Shown here in pieces: positions 7,949 through 16,979 of a DNA stretch of 64,000 nucleotides. Every line of letters starts with the position of its first letter. The stretch's first letter is position 1. The translations under genes and the position numbers were made by a program. Source of the DNA: M3007 sp046160625 (GTDB lineage Bacteria; Bacteroidota; Bacteroidia; Chitinophagales; Saprospiraceae); assembly GCA_046160625.1 (NCBI GenBank), contig JBJXGZ010000135.1:57208-121207 (forward strand). The letters run 5' to 3'. The notes under the pieces are model-generated. The model did not search any database and had not been told where the DNA came from. It saw only the letters and a list, made by a program, of their open reading frames with translations.

Positions 7949-8917
7949 TTAATTCGAGCCATCAATCTGAATGAAATCAATTTCGTTACAATTTGCGTCC
8001 ATTTCCGTGAAGGTCAAGAAAGGAAGAGAAATTGCGAAGACCTCGGTGTGTATCTGTGCCTTGATGATCCCTCCGCCGTTGAATGTGCCGGCAAAAGAAG
8101 CCTGAGCGACAAAATTTTCTACATCCCCGCTGGTTTGACTGTACCATACCACCGGCGCCAGGGTGAATACTTCTTTGACCATCACCGTTTTGTCCAATCC
8201 AGGCGCACGGAATCGAATCCCAAATTTGGCATTAATTTGAGCGTAGCCTCCAATCGCGAGCGCCCAACCTCTCCAGGAAATATCTGATTGTGTGGCGACC
8301 GTGATGTTTGTGAAGGTTCCTTCCGGCAATTCGAAGGTATCGCCCAAATCACCCTTGCTCCGACAGCCTCCGGCGACTTCCGCCAGGGATTCGACTGCAA
8401 TTCTGCAATCAAAAACTTCTGCTTCGCAACCCGCAGCCCCAGTATTGTTGTCGCTCTCGTCTATCGCGGAAAATGGGCAGGTAAGCGTAACGTCAAACCG
8501 CTCCGGGAGTGCGGGATTGGGCGGCGTGAACTCGATCTGAATGTCCAAAAATTCGCCAAACTGGAAATTATTATGCCCTAAAATCCGGGCAACTTCTCGT
8601 CGTTGTTCCTCGTGATTGATCACGGCCTTTTTGTATGATGTTCTGATAAAAGAAAGGTGATCCCGATCGAGTTTTGCAATCAATTCTGCCTTGCGAGCAG
8701 CATCATGTTCTTTTGTAATGTTTTCCAGATCAGCCTTATACTTTTTGTACTGCCCGGTTTTATCGGCCTCCAGAATATCTGTCACCTTTTTGCGATAGGG
8801 CGCCATGAGTTTTTCGATGGCTTGTATTTGTTTGTCGGTAGGTGTTTGGGCGAAGGATGCGAAAGGCAGGGCGAGGCCACTCAGCAGCAAGCCAAGTAGG
8901 AGGAGAGTGTTTTTCAT
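7949..8917 (-). CDS. Secreted protein of unknown function
   Basis: The ATG at 8917 is chosen because it starts a clear signal peptide (MKNTLLLLGLLLSGLALPFA, cleavage after SFAQ); the frame extends 12 codons further upstream without signal features. The 322-residue product has a charged helical N-terminal region, about residues 25-110 (EKLMAPYRKKVTDILEADK...), predicted to be coiled coil, followed by a beta-rich region with five cysteines and an acidic tail. No T9SS sorting domain is seen, so it may stay in the periplasm or outer membrane. I do not recognise the family. It lies between two T9SS surface genes on the same strand and may belong to their regulon, but it has its own terminator and lacks the 24-base upstream element. 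Confidence 0.7.
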   Translation of the reverse strand: MKNTLLLLGLLLSGLALPFASFAQTPTDKQIQAIEKLMAPYRKKVTDILEADKTGQYKKYKADLENITKEHDAARKAELIAKLDRDHLSFIRTSYKKAVINHEEQRREVARILGHNNFQFGEFLDIQIEFTPPNPALPERFDVTLTCPFSAIDESDNNTGAAGCEAEVFDCRIAVESLAEVAGGCRSKGDLGDTFELPEGTFTNITVATQSDISWRGWALAIGGYAQINAKFGIRFRAPGLDKTVMVKEVFTLAPVVWYSQTSGDVENFVAQASFAGTFNGGGIIKAQIHTEVFAISLPFLTFTEMDANCNEIDFIQIDGSN

Positions 8918-8988
8918 CGTTGTAAGTTTTTGAAAATGAATATAATGGAGCATGGTGGCAACTTTGTATTACCGCCTGACTTGTTAAA

Positions 8989-10725
8989 TCAATTGGATTT
9001 CACCACTGGTTTGGTCATAGATTTTTTACCCGGCATATTGGCCTGCAAAAAGTAATTGCCAGCAGGCAGGTTTTTGAGTGGAAGTTCCTGTGTTCCTTCC
9101 ATTGCTGGCTGCGAGCGCAGCAATTTCCCTTCGGCTGAAAACAGCGAGAGCATCCCACCGGCTGCAGCCCCAGAAAGATAAACATTCAGCACATCGCCTG
9201 TGGGATTCGGCCAGGTCTGCATATCCAACAGGGAGACATTTTGATTTGCCAACAATTGGGCAACCAAGGATTTCAATTGTTCTATCTCGGCCCTTTGGAA
9301 ATCAATCTGCGCTTGCTGCTCCTGCACGGCTTTCACCAGCGGTACCACCAGCTGGCCGTATGCGACGGAGTAATTATCGGCAGCGGATTCAGGACTGTGG
9401 ACGATGTTCGAGAGTTCAACGCCTTGATCGCGGCAGAGTTTTTCAACGTCCTGCGCGACAAATCCCATTTCTCGCTTTTGCTCTTTTTCGCGCAAAACCG
9501 CGAAGTCCACGCTCGTCTCTCCAAGAAAATGCGAGAAGTCGGTGTAGCCAAAGTTATACGTCACGGGCTGAAGGCCAAGCACGAAGTCCAGGCCTGGCGC
9601 ATCGTTTTGTACATTGCTTTTGAATCGCCCATCTGAAACCGTATACGCTACCTGACCTTCGATGACGGTGACAGCGGTGTTGCCAAAGCGGATTTTATTC
9701 GATGCATTTACTCTGGTGCCGTTACCAAGCGCGGTGGAATTTGTGAGGTTATTGTTTGCAGTATTGTCGGTATCAAAGCCCAGAAAAGTACAATTAGAAT
9801 TGCCAGAAGAAAGGTCTCCGGCATTGGCGCCCAATGCAGTATTGCTCCCACCCGTTGTATTGTTGAAAAGCGCAGACCTGCCAAATGCGGTATTGCTACT
9901 CCCTACAGTATTCGAAAACAAGGCGTTTGCCCCTGATGCAGAAAGATTGGTGCCTGATGTGTTATTGTTCAGTGCTTGCGTCCCGACGGCAACATTGAAA
10001 CTTGCGCTCGTGTTTTTATTCAGTGCCAAAAAGCCCAAGGCAGTATTATTTGCTCCAGTAGTATTGTCGCGAAGCGCCTCTTGACCGACGGCACAATTGG
10101 CTGATCCTGTGGTGTTCAGTTGGCTAGCCCGCCGTCCAATTGCAGTGTTGCTCGTACCTGTCGAGTTGTTTTGAAGTGCACTCGAACCAACCCCAGTATT
10201 GTCCGATGACTTGGTTTGTGTCAAAGTGAAATCGCCGACTGCTACATTGTTCGAGCCGGATACGTTTGTGTTCAATGCAGCTCCGCCAATGGCTATGTTT
10301 TGGTTCCCGCTTGTATTGAAAAGTAAGGATCCAGACCCGATGGCAACGTTGAATGCACCAGTGGTTGTCAGGTTTCCAGCGCTTTGCCCAACAAAAGTGT
10401 TGTCAAAGCCGGAGGTGATTTTTTCGCCTGCCCGGAAGCCAAGACCGGTATTATTTGAGCCGGCTGCTATTGCATTTGTACCGGAGCCTTGTCCAATAAA
10501 CAAACATTGGTTGGCATTCCAAACATCTATGCGGGTGAACCCGGCGGCGTTTACGCCTACAAAAACACGGTCTTGTCCATTGGTGACGATTCGGATTTTA
10601 TCTTCATTTGCAAGTGCCTCGGTCTGGACCCTGGTATTGCCATCAGCGTCTTGAATTTGCGTTTGCGCGAATGACTGTACAGCGAGGGAAAGAATGGGAA
10701 GAAAGAGAATTAATTTGTTTTTCAT
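8989..10725 (-). CDS. YadA-head-like surface protein with peptidase S74 chaperone domain and T9SS sorting domain
   Basis: Starting at the ATG at 10725, the signal peptide (MKNKLILFLPILSLAVQSFA) is followed, from about residue 70 to 320, by many 14-23 residue repeats of the NTxIGxxA / NTALGxxAL type, the left-handed beta-roll of YadA/Hia trimeric heads. An intramolecular chaperone domain of the S74 family follows (SDGRFKSNVQ near residue 365, then GFVAQDVE), with a coiled coil (QEQQAQIDFQRAEIEQLKSL). The C-terminus is a T9SS sorting domain (QTWPNPTGD ... PAGNYFLQA). S74 domains normally trimerise and self-cleave tail fibres and similar proteins; here the fold is joined to T9SS export, a combination known in Bacteroidota. 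The likely role is a trimeric adhesin or fibre on the cell surface. Confidence 0.88.
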   Translation of the reverse strand: MKNKLILFLPILSLAVQSFAQTQIQDADGNTRVQTEALANEDKIRIVTNGQDRVFVGVNAAGFTRIDVWNANQCLFIGQGSGTNAIAAGSNNTGLGFRAGEKITSGFDNTFVGQSAGNLTTTGAFNVAIGSGSLLFNTSGNQNIAIGGAALNTNVSGSNNVAVGDFTLTQTKSSDNTGVGSSALQNNSTGTSNTAIGRRASQLNTTGSANCAVGQEALRDNTTGANNTALGFLALNKNTSASFNVAVGTQALNNNTSGTNLSASGANALFSNTVGSSNTAFGRSALFNNTTGGSNTALGANAGDLSSGNSNCTFLGFDTDNTANNNLTNSTALGNGTRVNASNKIRFGNTAVTVIEGQVAYTVSDGRFKSNVQNDAPGLDFVLGLQPVTYNFGYTDFSHFLGETSVDFAVLREKEQKREMGFVAQDVEKLCRDQGVELSNIVHSPESAADNYSVAYGQLVVPLVKAVQEQQAQIDFQRAEIEQLKSLVAQLLANQNVSLLDMQTWPNPTGDVLNVYLSGAAAGGMLSLFSAEGKLLRSQPAMEGTQELPLKNLPAGNYFLQANMPGKKSMTKPVVKSN

Positions 10726-10780
10726 TGTGCGAGTACGGTTTGGAAAAGTAATTGTGAGCACTTTTCTTCCTTCGTGTTGA

Positions 10781-10804
10781 CACTTTGAAAAACCTAACCA
10801 TCCT
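10781..10804 (-). promoter_or_regulatory. Conserved upstream element shared by two surface genes, copy 2
   Basis: CACTTTGAAAAACCTAACC followed by ATCCT differs from the 7856-7879 copy at a single base and lies 56 bases upstream of the S74 gene start. Matching position and near identity suggest co-regulation of the two surface genes. Confidence 0.6.
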
Positions 10805-10820
10805 TGAGACTACACCATAA

Positions 10821-10903
10821 AAAAACCACATAGTTTACATAGAGCACGTAGTGTCCAACTTTTAGGTTTCACAACTATGTGCTCAGTGAACTATGTGGTT
10901 TTT
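10821..10903. repeat. Imperfect inverted repeat of the AACCACATAG family
   Basis: AAAAACCACATAGTTTACAT at 10821 pairs imperfectly with GAACTATGTGGTTTTT ending at 10903; further inside, GAGCAC pairs with GTGCTC. The AACCACATAGTTT core is the same as in the tandem repeats at 63861-63914, so it belongs to a dispersed family and not merely to a terminator. Confidence 0.7.
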
Positions 10904-10922
10904 AAGCGCTGCGTGGTTGGCC

Positions 10923-10990
10923 AAAAAAAGAAATCCCTCACTGTTCTCAGCGAGGGATTCTAACCCAACCAAATAAACACAAAAACTACT
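10923..10990 (-). ncRNA. Candidate small RNA 1 (about 67 nt) ending in an intrinsic terminator
   Basis: On the minus strand a promoter-like TTGACA-TAAAATTG pair (10996-11027) is followed by a short U/G-rich stretch, a hairpin (AATCCCTC at 10932-10939 with GAGGGATT at 10952-10959) and a T-run (A-run 10923-10929). No protein gene ends here: the next gene upstream is divergent, and the surface gene starts about 200 bases further on. A short independent transcript is therefore the simplest reading. It could instead be an attenuated leader of the S74 gene. Confidence 0.45.
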
Positions 10991-10995
10991 TGCTG

Positions 10996-11027
10996 CAATT
11001 TTAGGGTGAATTGTCGGGAATTGTCAA
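10996..11027 (-). promoter_or_regulatory. Promoter of candidate small RNA 1
   Basis: Minus-strand TTGACA (TTG at 11027-11025) and TAAAATTG (11003-10996) are separated by 21 bases between TTG and TA. This is close to the Bacteroidota TTG/TAnnTTTG promoter. The same N21 spacing occurs before candidate small RNA 2. Confidence 0.45.
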
Positions 11028-11211
11028 GTTTTTGTCCGTATTTTTTTGGGAATTTTTTACGGCTTATTGGGCAAAGCCTTGATAAGTCCAAATTTAGCCC
11101 GATTGGTGCTTATTTATAGCCAAAAAAAGATTTGTTTTTTGGCAAGCAATGCGCCACAAACAGAAGCTGCTCTACCTTAGCAGCTCTTTAGTTTTGGAAA
11201 AGACCTGCTCT

Positions 11212-13707
11212 ATGCGCCCAATCAAATTCTTTTTAGCCCTCTCAATCACCACCTTACTTGTGTGGCAACTTGCCCGACCTCAGCAATTGGGCGACAAATC
11301 CATCCCACCCTTGGGCGCGTTCCTCAACCCTTTTTCTGGTTTTTGGTCAAATGCCGAGCCTGTTGAAGGCTTTGAAGCGCAATCTCTTTCAATTCCCGGA
11401 TTAAAAAGCAAGGTCGAAGTGGTGTACGATGATCTGCTCGTGCCGCACATTTTTGCTGAAAATCTAGAAGATGCGGCTCGCGTACAAGGCTATGTGACAG
11501 CACAACACAGGCTTTGGCAAATGGACATGACCGCGCGCAAGGCATCCGGCCGCCTTTCTGAGGTGATTGGGGAAAAAACCTTGCGCGTCGACCGCCTCGC
11601 CCGACGTAAAGGCATGGTTCTCGCCGCCGAAAATGACTTGATAGGCTGGGAAAAATCACCTGAATCGATGGCTTTACTCCAAGCATATACCGAAGGTGTG
11701 AATGCCTGGGTGAACCAACTCTCACCCGCCGAATGGCCAATCGAGTTCAAACTGCTCAATTACGAACCAGAACCATGGACTCTGCTCAAAGTAGCCCTCG
11801 TAACAGAAGCCATGGCCGAAACCCTTTGTGCCTGGGAAGACGACCTTGAAAGCACCAATACGTTAGCACTATTGGGCTACGAAACCTTCAACTACCTGTA
11901 TCCGGAATGGAATCCAAAACAACAGCCCATTATTCCTGACACGGGACAATGGAATGTTATTCAGCCTGTTCTACCCCCGCCTTTTTTCCCAGACAGCACA
12001 AGTAGGATAGGCATGATAGAATCAAATGAACCCGAAGAAAAATATTTGAACGATGGCCCGATCGTAGGCAGCAATAACTGGGCACTGAGCGGCGCAAAAA
12101 CCAAATCTGGCAAACCGATCCTGTGCAACGACCCGCACCTAAATCTTACCCTGCCATCCATTTGGTTTCAGGTACAAATACATACGCCTGAGGCCAATAC
12201 ATACGGCGTTTCGCTTCCCGGTGTGCCGGGAGTGCTCATCGGTTTTAACGAATACATCGCTTGGGGAATGACCAATGTTAGCCACGATGTCTCTGACTGG
12301 TACCAAATCCATTGGGCTAATGCAGAACGGAACAAGTATCGATTAGACGGGGAGGAAAAATCTGTAGAATTCCGGTATGAAGAAATAGGTGTGAAAGGCA
12401 AACCTGTTTTTATGGATACGGTGCGCCTCACAGTATTCGGGCCCGTTACCTACGATTTTGAACCTGAAAACCCGCTTCGCGATTGCGCCCTGAGATGGAT
12501 TGCGCATGATGTTCCAGAATTAAGCACCCTTGATGTGTTACTCGGCCTCAACACCGGGAAAAATTACGACTCGTACAAAAACGCGCTTCCTGGCTTCGAT
12601 TCCCCCGCACAGAATTTTGTCTTTGCATCTCGCGACGGTGACATTGCCATTCAAACACAAGGGAAATATCCGGTTCGTGGTCAACAACAAGGCCGGTTTT
12701 TGCAAAAGGGTGATCGTTTGGCCAATGCCTGGCACAGTTACATCCCCATGGATCAGGTACCAAGTATGAAAAATCCTAGCCGGGGCTTTGTTTTTTCAGC
12801 CAACCAGCACTCTACCCCTCCCTCCTACCCGTACTATTACGTAGGAAGTTTTGAAGACTGGCGCAGTCGGCGTATCCATGACAGACTTCAGGCCATGACG
12901 AATGCAACCGCAGACAGCATGAAAACCATGCAGATGGACAATTTTAGCCAACGCGCTGCGGACGCTCTGCCCACCATGCTGCGGCTACTAGACCGCAGCC
13001 AACTGGATGCAGAAGGCAAGCAAATGGCCGACGAACTTGCTGCCTGGAATTTCAGGTACGAATCCAATCTTATCGCCCCTACCATTTTTGATGTCTGGTT
13101 CGATTCGTGCTACACGGCTACTTGGGACGAAATCAGCGCACTCGAAAAACGAGGTAAAAGCAACGTCCCCACCGATGATTTACTGGCCAGTAAAAACCAG
13201 AAAATAGCACTGTTGTACCCCGATGCCTGGCGTTTTATCGATCTCATGCAAACTGATTCTACCAGCGTCTTTTTTGACCATCCCGCTACGGCCTTCCGTG
13301 AAACCGCCCGTGACATCGTACTCGAGTCTTTTAAACTCACCCAATCATACTTTAAGCAAAATCCTGAAAAACGCGTCGCTTTTGGCGAATACAAAGGCTT
13401 TGTAATCAAACATTTAGGTCAAATTGATGCCTTCAGTCGCATGGGAATAAAATTGGGCGGACACCGCACGGCACCTAATGCGATAAGTAAAGCCAATGGC
13501 CCTTCATGGCGCATGATTGTAGAACTGGGCGATGTGGTACATGCCCTGGGCGTGTACCCAGGAGGTCAAAGCGGCAATCCGGGCAGTAAATTCTATGACA
13601 ACATGGTGGATACCTGGGCCAGCGGAAATTATTACGATTTGCTTTTTTTGAAATCTGCAAATGAGCCTTCAGCGCGAATTTTGGGCAAACAAGTTTTCAA
13701 TCCATAA
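11212..13707 (+). CDS. Penicillin acylase family N-terminal-nucleophile hydrolase
   Basis: This 831-residue protein hydrolyses amide bonds of acylated substrates (penicillins, N-acyl-homoserine lactones or other acyl amides; the true substrate is unknown). The ATG at 11212 is preferred over the GTG/ATG-like starts upstream because it begins an export signal or anchor (FFLALSITTLLVWQL). The alpha region (about 68-285) is followed by the autocatalytic cleavage motif DGPIVGSNNW, with S287 as the predicted new N-terminal nucleophile of the beta chain. GKPILCNDPHL and GFNEYIAWGMTN are typical family blocks, and GGQSGNPGSKFYDNM lies near the C-terminus. Length fits the family. It probably acts in the periplasm. 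A small membrane-protein gene follows 38 bases downstream on the same strand. Confidence 0.92.
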   Translation: MRPIKFFLALSITTLLVWQLARPQQLGDKSIPPLGAFLNPFSGFWSNAEPVEGFEAQSLSIPGLKSKVEVVYDDLLVPHIFAENLEDAARVQGYVTAQHRLWQMDMTARKASGRLSEVIGEKTLRVDRLARRKGMVLAAENDLIGWEKSPESMALLQAYTEGVNAWVNQLSPAEWPIEFKLLNYEPEPWTLLKVALVTEAMAETLCAWEDDLESTNTLALLGYETFNYLYPEWNPKQQPIIPDTGQWNVIQPVLPPPFFPDSTSRIGMIESNEPEEKYLNDGPIVGSNNWALSGAKTKSGKPILCNDPHLNLTLPSIWFQVQIHTPEANTYGVSLPGVPGVLIGFNEYIAWGMTNVSHDVSDWYQIHWANAERNKYRLDGEEKSVEFRYEEIGVKGKPVFMDTVRLTVFGPVTYDFEPENPLRDCALRWIAHDVPELSTLDVLLGLNTGKNYDSYKNALPGFDSPAQNFVFASRDGDIAIQTQGKYPVRGQQQGRFLQKGDRLANAWHSYIPMDQVPSMKNPSRGFVFSANQHSTPPSYPYYYVGSFEDWRSRRIHDRLQAMTNATADSMKTMQMDNFSQRAADALPTMLRLLDRSQLDAEGKQMADELAAWNFRYESNLIAPTIFDVWFDSCYTATWDEISALEKRGKSNVPTDDLLASKNQKIALLYPDAWRFIDLMQTDSTSVFFDHPATAFRETARDIVLESFKLTQSYFKQNPEKRVAFGEYKGFVIKHLGQIDAFSRMGIKLGGHRTAPNAISKANGPSWRMIVELGDVVHALGVYPGGQSGNPGSKFYDNMVDTWASGNYYDLLFLKSANEPSARILGKQVFNP

Positions 13708-13745
13708 ATCATTTTTAGCCATAATCAAAATCAACATTTTTCAAG

Positions 13746-14135
13746 ATGAAAAGCACCATACTCTCTGCACTTGTAATTTTTGTTTTAGGCAATCTTTGTC
13801 GCTTCGGATTGCCTTGGTGGTCCCTTGCTCCCATTGCATTTTTGGTGGGATGGTTTTTTGGCAGAGGCGCATGGTCGGCATTCTTAGGAGGTTTTCTTGG
13901 TGGTTTTTTGTTGTGGTATGCAACCGCCTGGCTCACAGACAACTCCAATGGAGGAATGCTTTCAGCAAAAGTCGGCCAATTGTTCATGGGTGTGGAAGCG
14001 TTGCAACTGCTTTTGGTAACGGGCGCCTTAGGTGGTTTGCTTGGTGCCTTGGGCGCACTTACGGGCAGATGGGCTAAAGAAATGCTGGTGTCGCCTTCTA
14101 GAAAAAGAGGCTATTTGCAAGAAAGGAGGCGTTGA
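13746..14135 (+). CDS. Small integral membrane protein of unknown function
   Basis: The 129-residue product is almost entirely hydrophobic, with about four membrane spans (near residues 4-16, 22-38, 42-62 and 87-108) and many glycines (FLGGFLGGFLLWY, GALGGLLGALGAL), ending in a basic cytoplasmic tail (SPSRKRGYLQERRR). I do not recognise a named family. It lies between the acylase and the ferredoxin reductase gene on the same strand and may be cotranscribed with both. Confidence 0.7.
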   Translation: MKSTILSALVIFVLGNLCRFGLPWWSLAPIAFLVGWFFGRGAWSAFLGGFLGGFLLWYATAWLTDNSNGGMLSAKVGQLFMGVEALQLLLVTGALGGLLGALGALTGRWAKEMLVSPSRKRGYLQERRR

Positions 14136-14194
14136 ACTATTATACCAATTTTCTCAATACACGTTTGGACGAAATGAATTTCGTCCCACCATCC

Positions 14195-15211
14195 ATGACA
14201 ACACAAACAATTGAAACTGACATTATTATCATCGGAGCAGGGCCCGTTGGCCTGTTCGCTGTTTTTGAAGCGGGCCTGCTGAAATTGCGCTGCCATATTA
14301 TTGACATTTTGCCTCAACCAGGGGGGCAATTAACAGAGATTTATCCCAAAAAACCGATCTACGACATCCCCGGATGTCCAGACATTTTAGCAGGCGATCT
14401 TGTAAAAAATCTGCTGAAGCAAATCGAGCCTTTTCATCCGGGTTATACCTTGAGCGAACGAGCCGAAAGTATTGAGCGTCAGGCCGATGGCCGTTGGCTT
14501 GTTATTACACAGCGCGGAATTCGACACCTGGCTCCTGTGATTTTTATTGCAGCCGGATTGGGCAGTTTTGAGCCGCGCAAACCACCCATTGACAATATCC
14601 AAACGTTTGAAGATCATGGGGTGGAATATTTTGTGCGCAATCCCGAGATGTACCAAGGCCAAAGGGTAGTCATTTCAGGCGGAGGCGATTCGGCTTTAGA
14701 TTGGACGATCTACCTCGCCAATATCGCCAAAGAGATTACCCTCATTCACCGCCGCACAGAGTTCCGAGGCGCACTCGACAGCGTAGAAAAAATGCAACAC
14801 CTCGTGGAAAAAGGCCGTGTTCGGCTCATTACCAATGCGCAAATCACTGGCTTGCAAGGAAATGGAAAATTGGAAAACGTGATGGTTCTGCACGACACTG
14901 AAGGGGAAAGTCAATTGCCCGCCGACCATTTCGTGCCGCTTTTTGGCCTAACGCCAAAACTCGGCCCTATCGCAGACTGGGGACTGGGCATTGACAAAAA
15001 CGCAATCACCGTCAACACGCTCGATTACGCCACCAATCTGCCTGGCATTTTTGCCATCGGCGACATAAACACGTATCCGGGCAAACTCAAACTCATCCTT
15101 TGCGGGTTTCATGAAGCCACCTTGGCCTGTCAATCTGCATTCAATATCGTGCATCCTGATAAGAAGCTATCGTTCAAGTACACGACCGTAACGGGGATTG
15201 AGGGTTTGTGA
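14195..15211 (+). CDS. Ferredoxin--NADP(+) reductase, thioredoxin-reductase-like type
   Basis: This flavoenzyme passes electrons between NADPH and ferredoxin in the cytoplasm. The ATG at 14195 is chosen because it puts the FAD-binding GAGPVG (residues 14-19) near the N-terminus, as usual; the frame opens 21 codons earlier. ILPQPGGQLTEIYP is typical of the YumC-like group. The NADPH Rossmann motif is GGGDSALDW, near residue 168. The second FAD block is GIFAIGDINTYPGKLKLI. The thioredoxin reductase CxxC pair is absent, which supports the ferredoxin-NADP reductase assignment. The 338-residue length fits. Confidence 0.9.
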   Translation: MTTQTIETDIIIIGAGPVGLFAVFEAGLLKLRCHIIDILPQPGGQLTEIYPKKPIYDIPGCPDILAGDLVKNLLKQIEPFHPGYTLSERAESIERQADGRWLVITQRGIRHLAPVIFIAAGLGSFEPRKPPIDNIQTFEDHGVEYFVRNPEMYQGQRVVISGGGDSALDWTIYLANIAKEITLIHRRTEFRGALDSVEKMQHLVEKGRVRLITNAQITGLQGNGKLENVMVLHDTEGESQLPADHFVPLFGLTPKLGPIADWGLGIDKNAITVNTLDYATNLPGIFAIGDINTYPGKLKLILCGFHEATLACQSAFNIVHPDKKLSFKYTTVTGIEGL

Positions 15212-15214
15212 TAG

Positions 15215-15304
15215 GAATTAACCACAAAAGACACATAAGGACACTTAAGTTTAAATTCAGTATATTTGACTTTTGTGTCCTTATGTGCCTTTTGTGGTTA
15301 ATTC
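15215..15304. repeat. Long inverted repeat of the AACCACAAAAGGCACA family overlapping the hutH 3' end
   Basis: The 30-base arms at 15215-15244 and 15275-15304 differ at one position. The right arm carries the last six codons and the TAA of the histidine ammonia-lyase gene (LTTKGT-stop), so the repeat forms the end of the protein. The same unit is repeated at 63915-63944 and 63970-63999. It also sits between two convergent genes and may stop transcription. Confidence 0.85.
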
Positions 15305-16789
15305 TCTCAGGTCTCTGTGTTTTAAAAAAACCACGGTAGCTTCCAAATCCACGCTCAGCACCCGGTCATCTTCGAGACGCGGCACCACACGGCGGTATTC
15401 CTTCCTGATTTTTTCAATAACTGGCGAAGATTTCAAGGGGCGACGATACTCCAGTGCCTGCATCCCAATCATAAACTCAATGGCAAGTAAGCGTTCCAGA
15501 TTCAATACTACCCGATGCGCCTTGGTAGCAGCGTTGGCGGCCATACTCACATGATCTTCCTGGCCATTGCAACTTACGATACTGTCAGTAGAGGCCGGGG
15601 CACAGAGCGTTTTATTTTGGCTGACAATAGCCGCGGCGGTGTATTGCGCTATCATCATCCCGGAATGCAGGCCTGGGTCATCGGTCAAGAAAACGGGGAG
15701 TTCCCGTTGACCACTTATCAATTGATAAATCCGGCGTTCGGAAATGCTACCCAATTCAGAGAGCGCAATAGCGAGATAATCAAGTGGAAGGGCAAGCGGC
15801 TGTGCATGAAAGTTTCCGCCGGAAACAATCAGGTCGTCTTCCGGGAAAAGGTTGGGGTTGTCGGTCACAGCATTGAGCTCCGTCACCAGCATTTTTTCGA
15901 TGTGCGCAATTGCATCGCGGCTTGCACCATGTACTTGCGGCACACAGCGAAAAGCATAAGGGTCTTGGACGGCAGTTTTTTCGGATTGCGCTATCTCGCT
16001 GTTTTCGAGCAACTTGAGGAGTTTTTTTGCAGTAGATATTTGCCCTTCATGAGGGCGAATCTGGTGAATGTGCGCATCTAAAGGAGAAAGTCTGCAATTG
16101 AATGCGTCGTATCCAATGGCCGCATTTAGGTCGGCTAGATCAGTCAAACGCCTGGCTTCCAATAGGCTCCAGCTAGCATAAGCCGCCGAAAACTGTGTGC
16201 CATTGAGCAGCGCCAGTGCTTCTTTCGCCTGAAATCGCAACGGACGCCAACCATGTTTTTGCAGCACATCTGCGGAGGGTTGACGATGACCCTCGCACCA
16301 CACTTCACCAAGCCCAATCAGCGGTAAACTTAAATGTGCTAAAGGGGCCAAATCGCCTGAGGCACCGAGCGAACCCAACTCAAAAACTACTGGTAATACA
16401 TCCTGGTTGTAAAAATCAATGAGTCGTTGCACCACCACTTCCCGCACCCCGCTGTGACCATAAGAAAGGCTTTGGATCTTTAACAAAAGCATGATACGCA
16501 ACACCTCTTGCGGGACAGTATCGCCCATGCCGGCAGCGTGGCTTACCACCAGATTGTGTTGAAGCTGTTCAAGATCAGCTTCAGAGATACGGATATTACA
16601 AAGCGAACCAAAACCCGTGTTGATGCCGTAAAAAAGCTGGTCATTTGCCGCCAGTTTTTGTTCCAAAAAATCACGGCAACGGCGTATTCGGGTGGAGGCT
16701 TCCGCGGACAGGGCGAGATTGGATTTGATGGAGAGGATTTCCCCTAACTGTTCCAGGGAAAGATGGTCAGGACTGATGTGGTGCGTCAT
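15281..16789 (-). CDS. hutH: Histidine ammonia-lyase
   Basis: This cytoplasmic enzyme deaminates histidine to urocanate, the first step of the Hut pathway. The Ala-Ser-Gly triad that cyclises to the MIO cofactor is at residues 143-145 (GSLGASGDLAPLAHL), and the conserved tyrosine is Y54 in YGINTGFG. SGGNFHAQPLALPLDYLAI and NGQEDHVSMAANAA are further family blocks. The length of 502 fits HutH. The other hut genes are not in the window, so related lyases acting on other aromatic amino acids cannot be fully ruled out. The C-terminal residues come from an inverted repeat. Confidence 0.92.
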   Translation of the reverse strand: MTHHISPDHLSLEQLGEILSIKSNLALSAEASTRIRRCRDFLEQKLAANDQLFYGINTGFGSLCNIRISEADLEQLQHNLVVSHAAGMGDTVPQEVLRIMLLLKIQSLSYGHSGVREVVVQRLIDFYNQDVLPVVFELGSLGASGDLAPLAHLSLPLIGLGEVWCEGHRQPSADVLQKHGWRPLRFQAKEALALLNGTQFSAAYASWSLLEARRLTDLADLNAAIGYDAFNCRLSPLDAHIHQIRPHEGQISTAKKLLKLLENSEIAQSEKTAVQDPYAFRCVPQVHGASRDAIAHIEKMLVTELNAVTDNPNLFPEDDLIVSGGNFHAQPLALPLDYLAIALSELGSISERRIYQLISGQRELPVFLTDDPGLHSGMMIAQYTAAAIVSQNKTLCAPASTDSIVSCNGQEDHVSMAANAATKAHRVVLNLERLLAIEFMIGMQALEYRRPLKSSPVIEKIRKEYRRVVPRLEDDRVLSVDLEATVVFLKHRDLRELTTKGT

Positions 16790-16822
16790 GGTGCCATTGT
16801 GCTAAATCAAAAATTCGGGCGG

Positions 16823-16830
16823 CGAAGGTA
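16823..16830 (-). promoter_or_regulatory. Putative -7 box TACCTTCG upstream of hutH
   Basis: Minus-strand TACCTTCG ends 34 bases before the hutH ATG. The same box, followed by CC-N-CCC, lies at the same distance before metH (25142-25149), which supports a shared promoter type (TAnnTTYG). Confidence 0.45.
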
Positions 16831-16950
16831 GCAAAAGCAAAGTTGCCCTAAACCTCCTTGTTAATTTCGCCAAAAATGCGGTTAATCTCAGGTTAAGGTA
16901 ACAGTGCCGAAATGCCGTTGGCCCTTCATAATTTTTTGAAAATGAAGGAG

Positions 16951-16979
16951 TTGGTTTTTGTTTGGCAAATTTATTTTTG
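16951..16979 (+). promoter_or_regulatory. Candidate promoter TTG-N18-TATTTTTG
   Basis: TTG at 16951 and TATTTTTG at 16972-16979 fit the Bacteroidota TTG/TAnnTTTG pair with N18 spacing. It would give a leader of about 170 bases for the OmpH pair. Confidence 0.35.
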
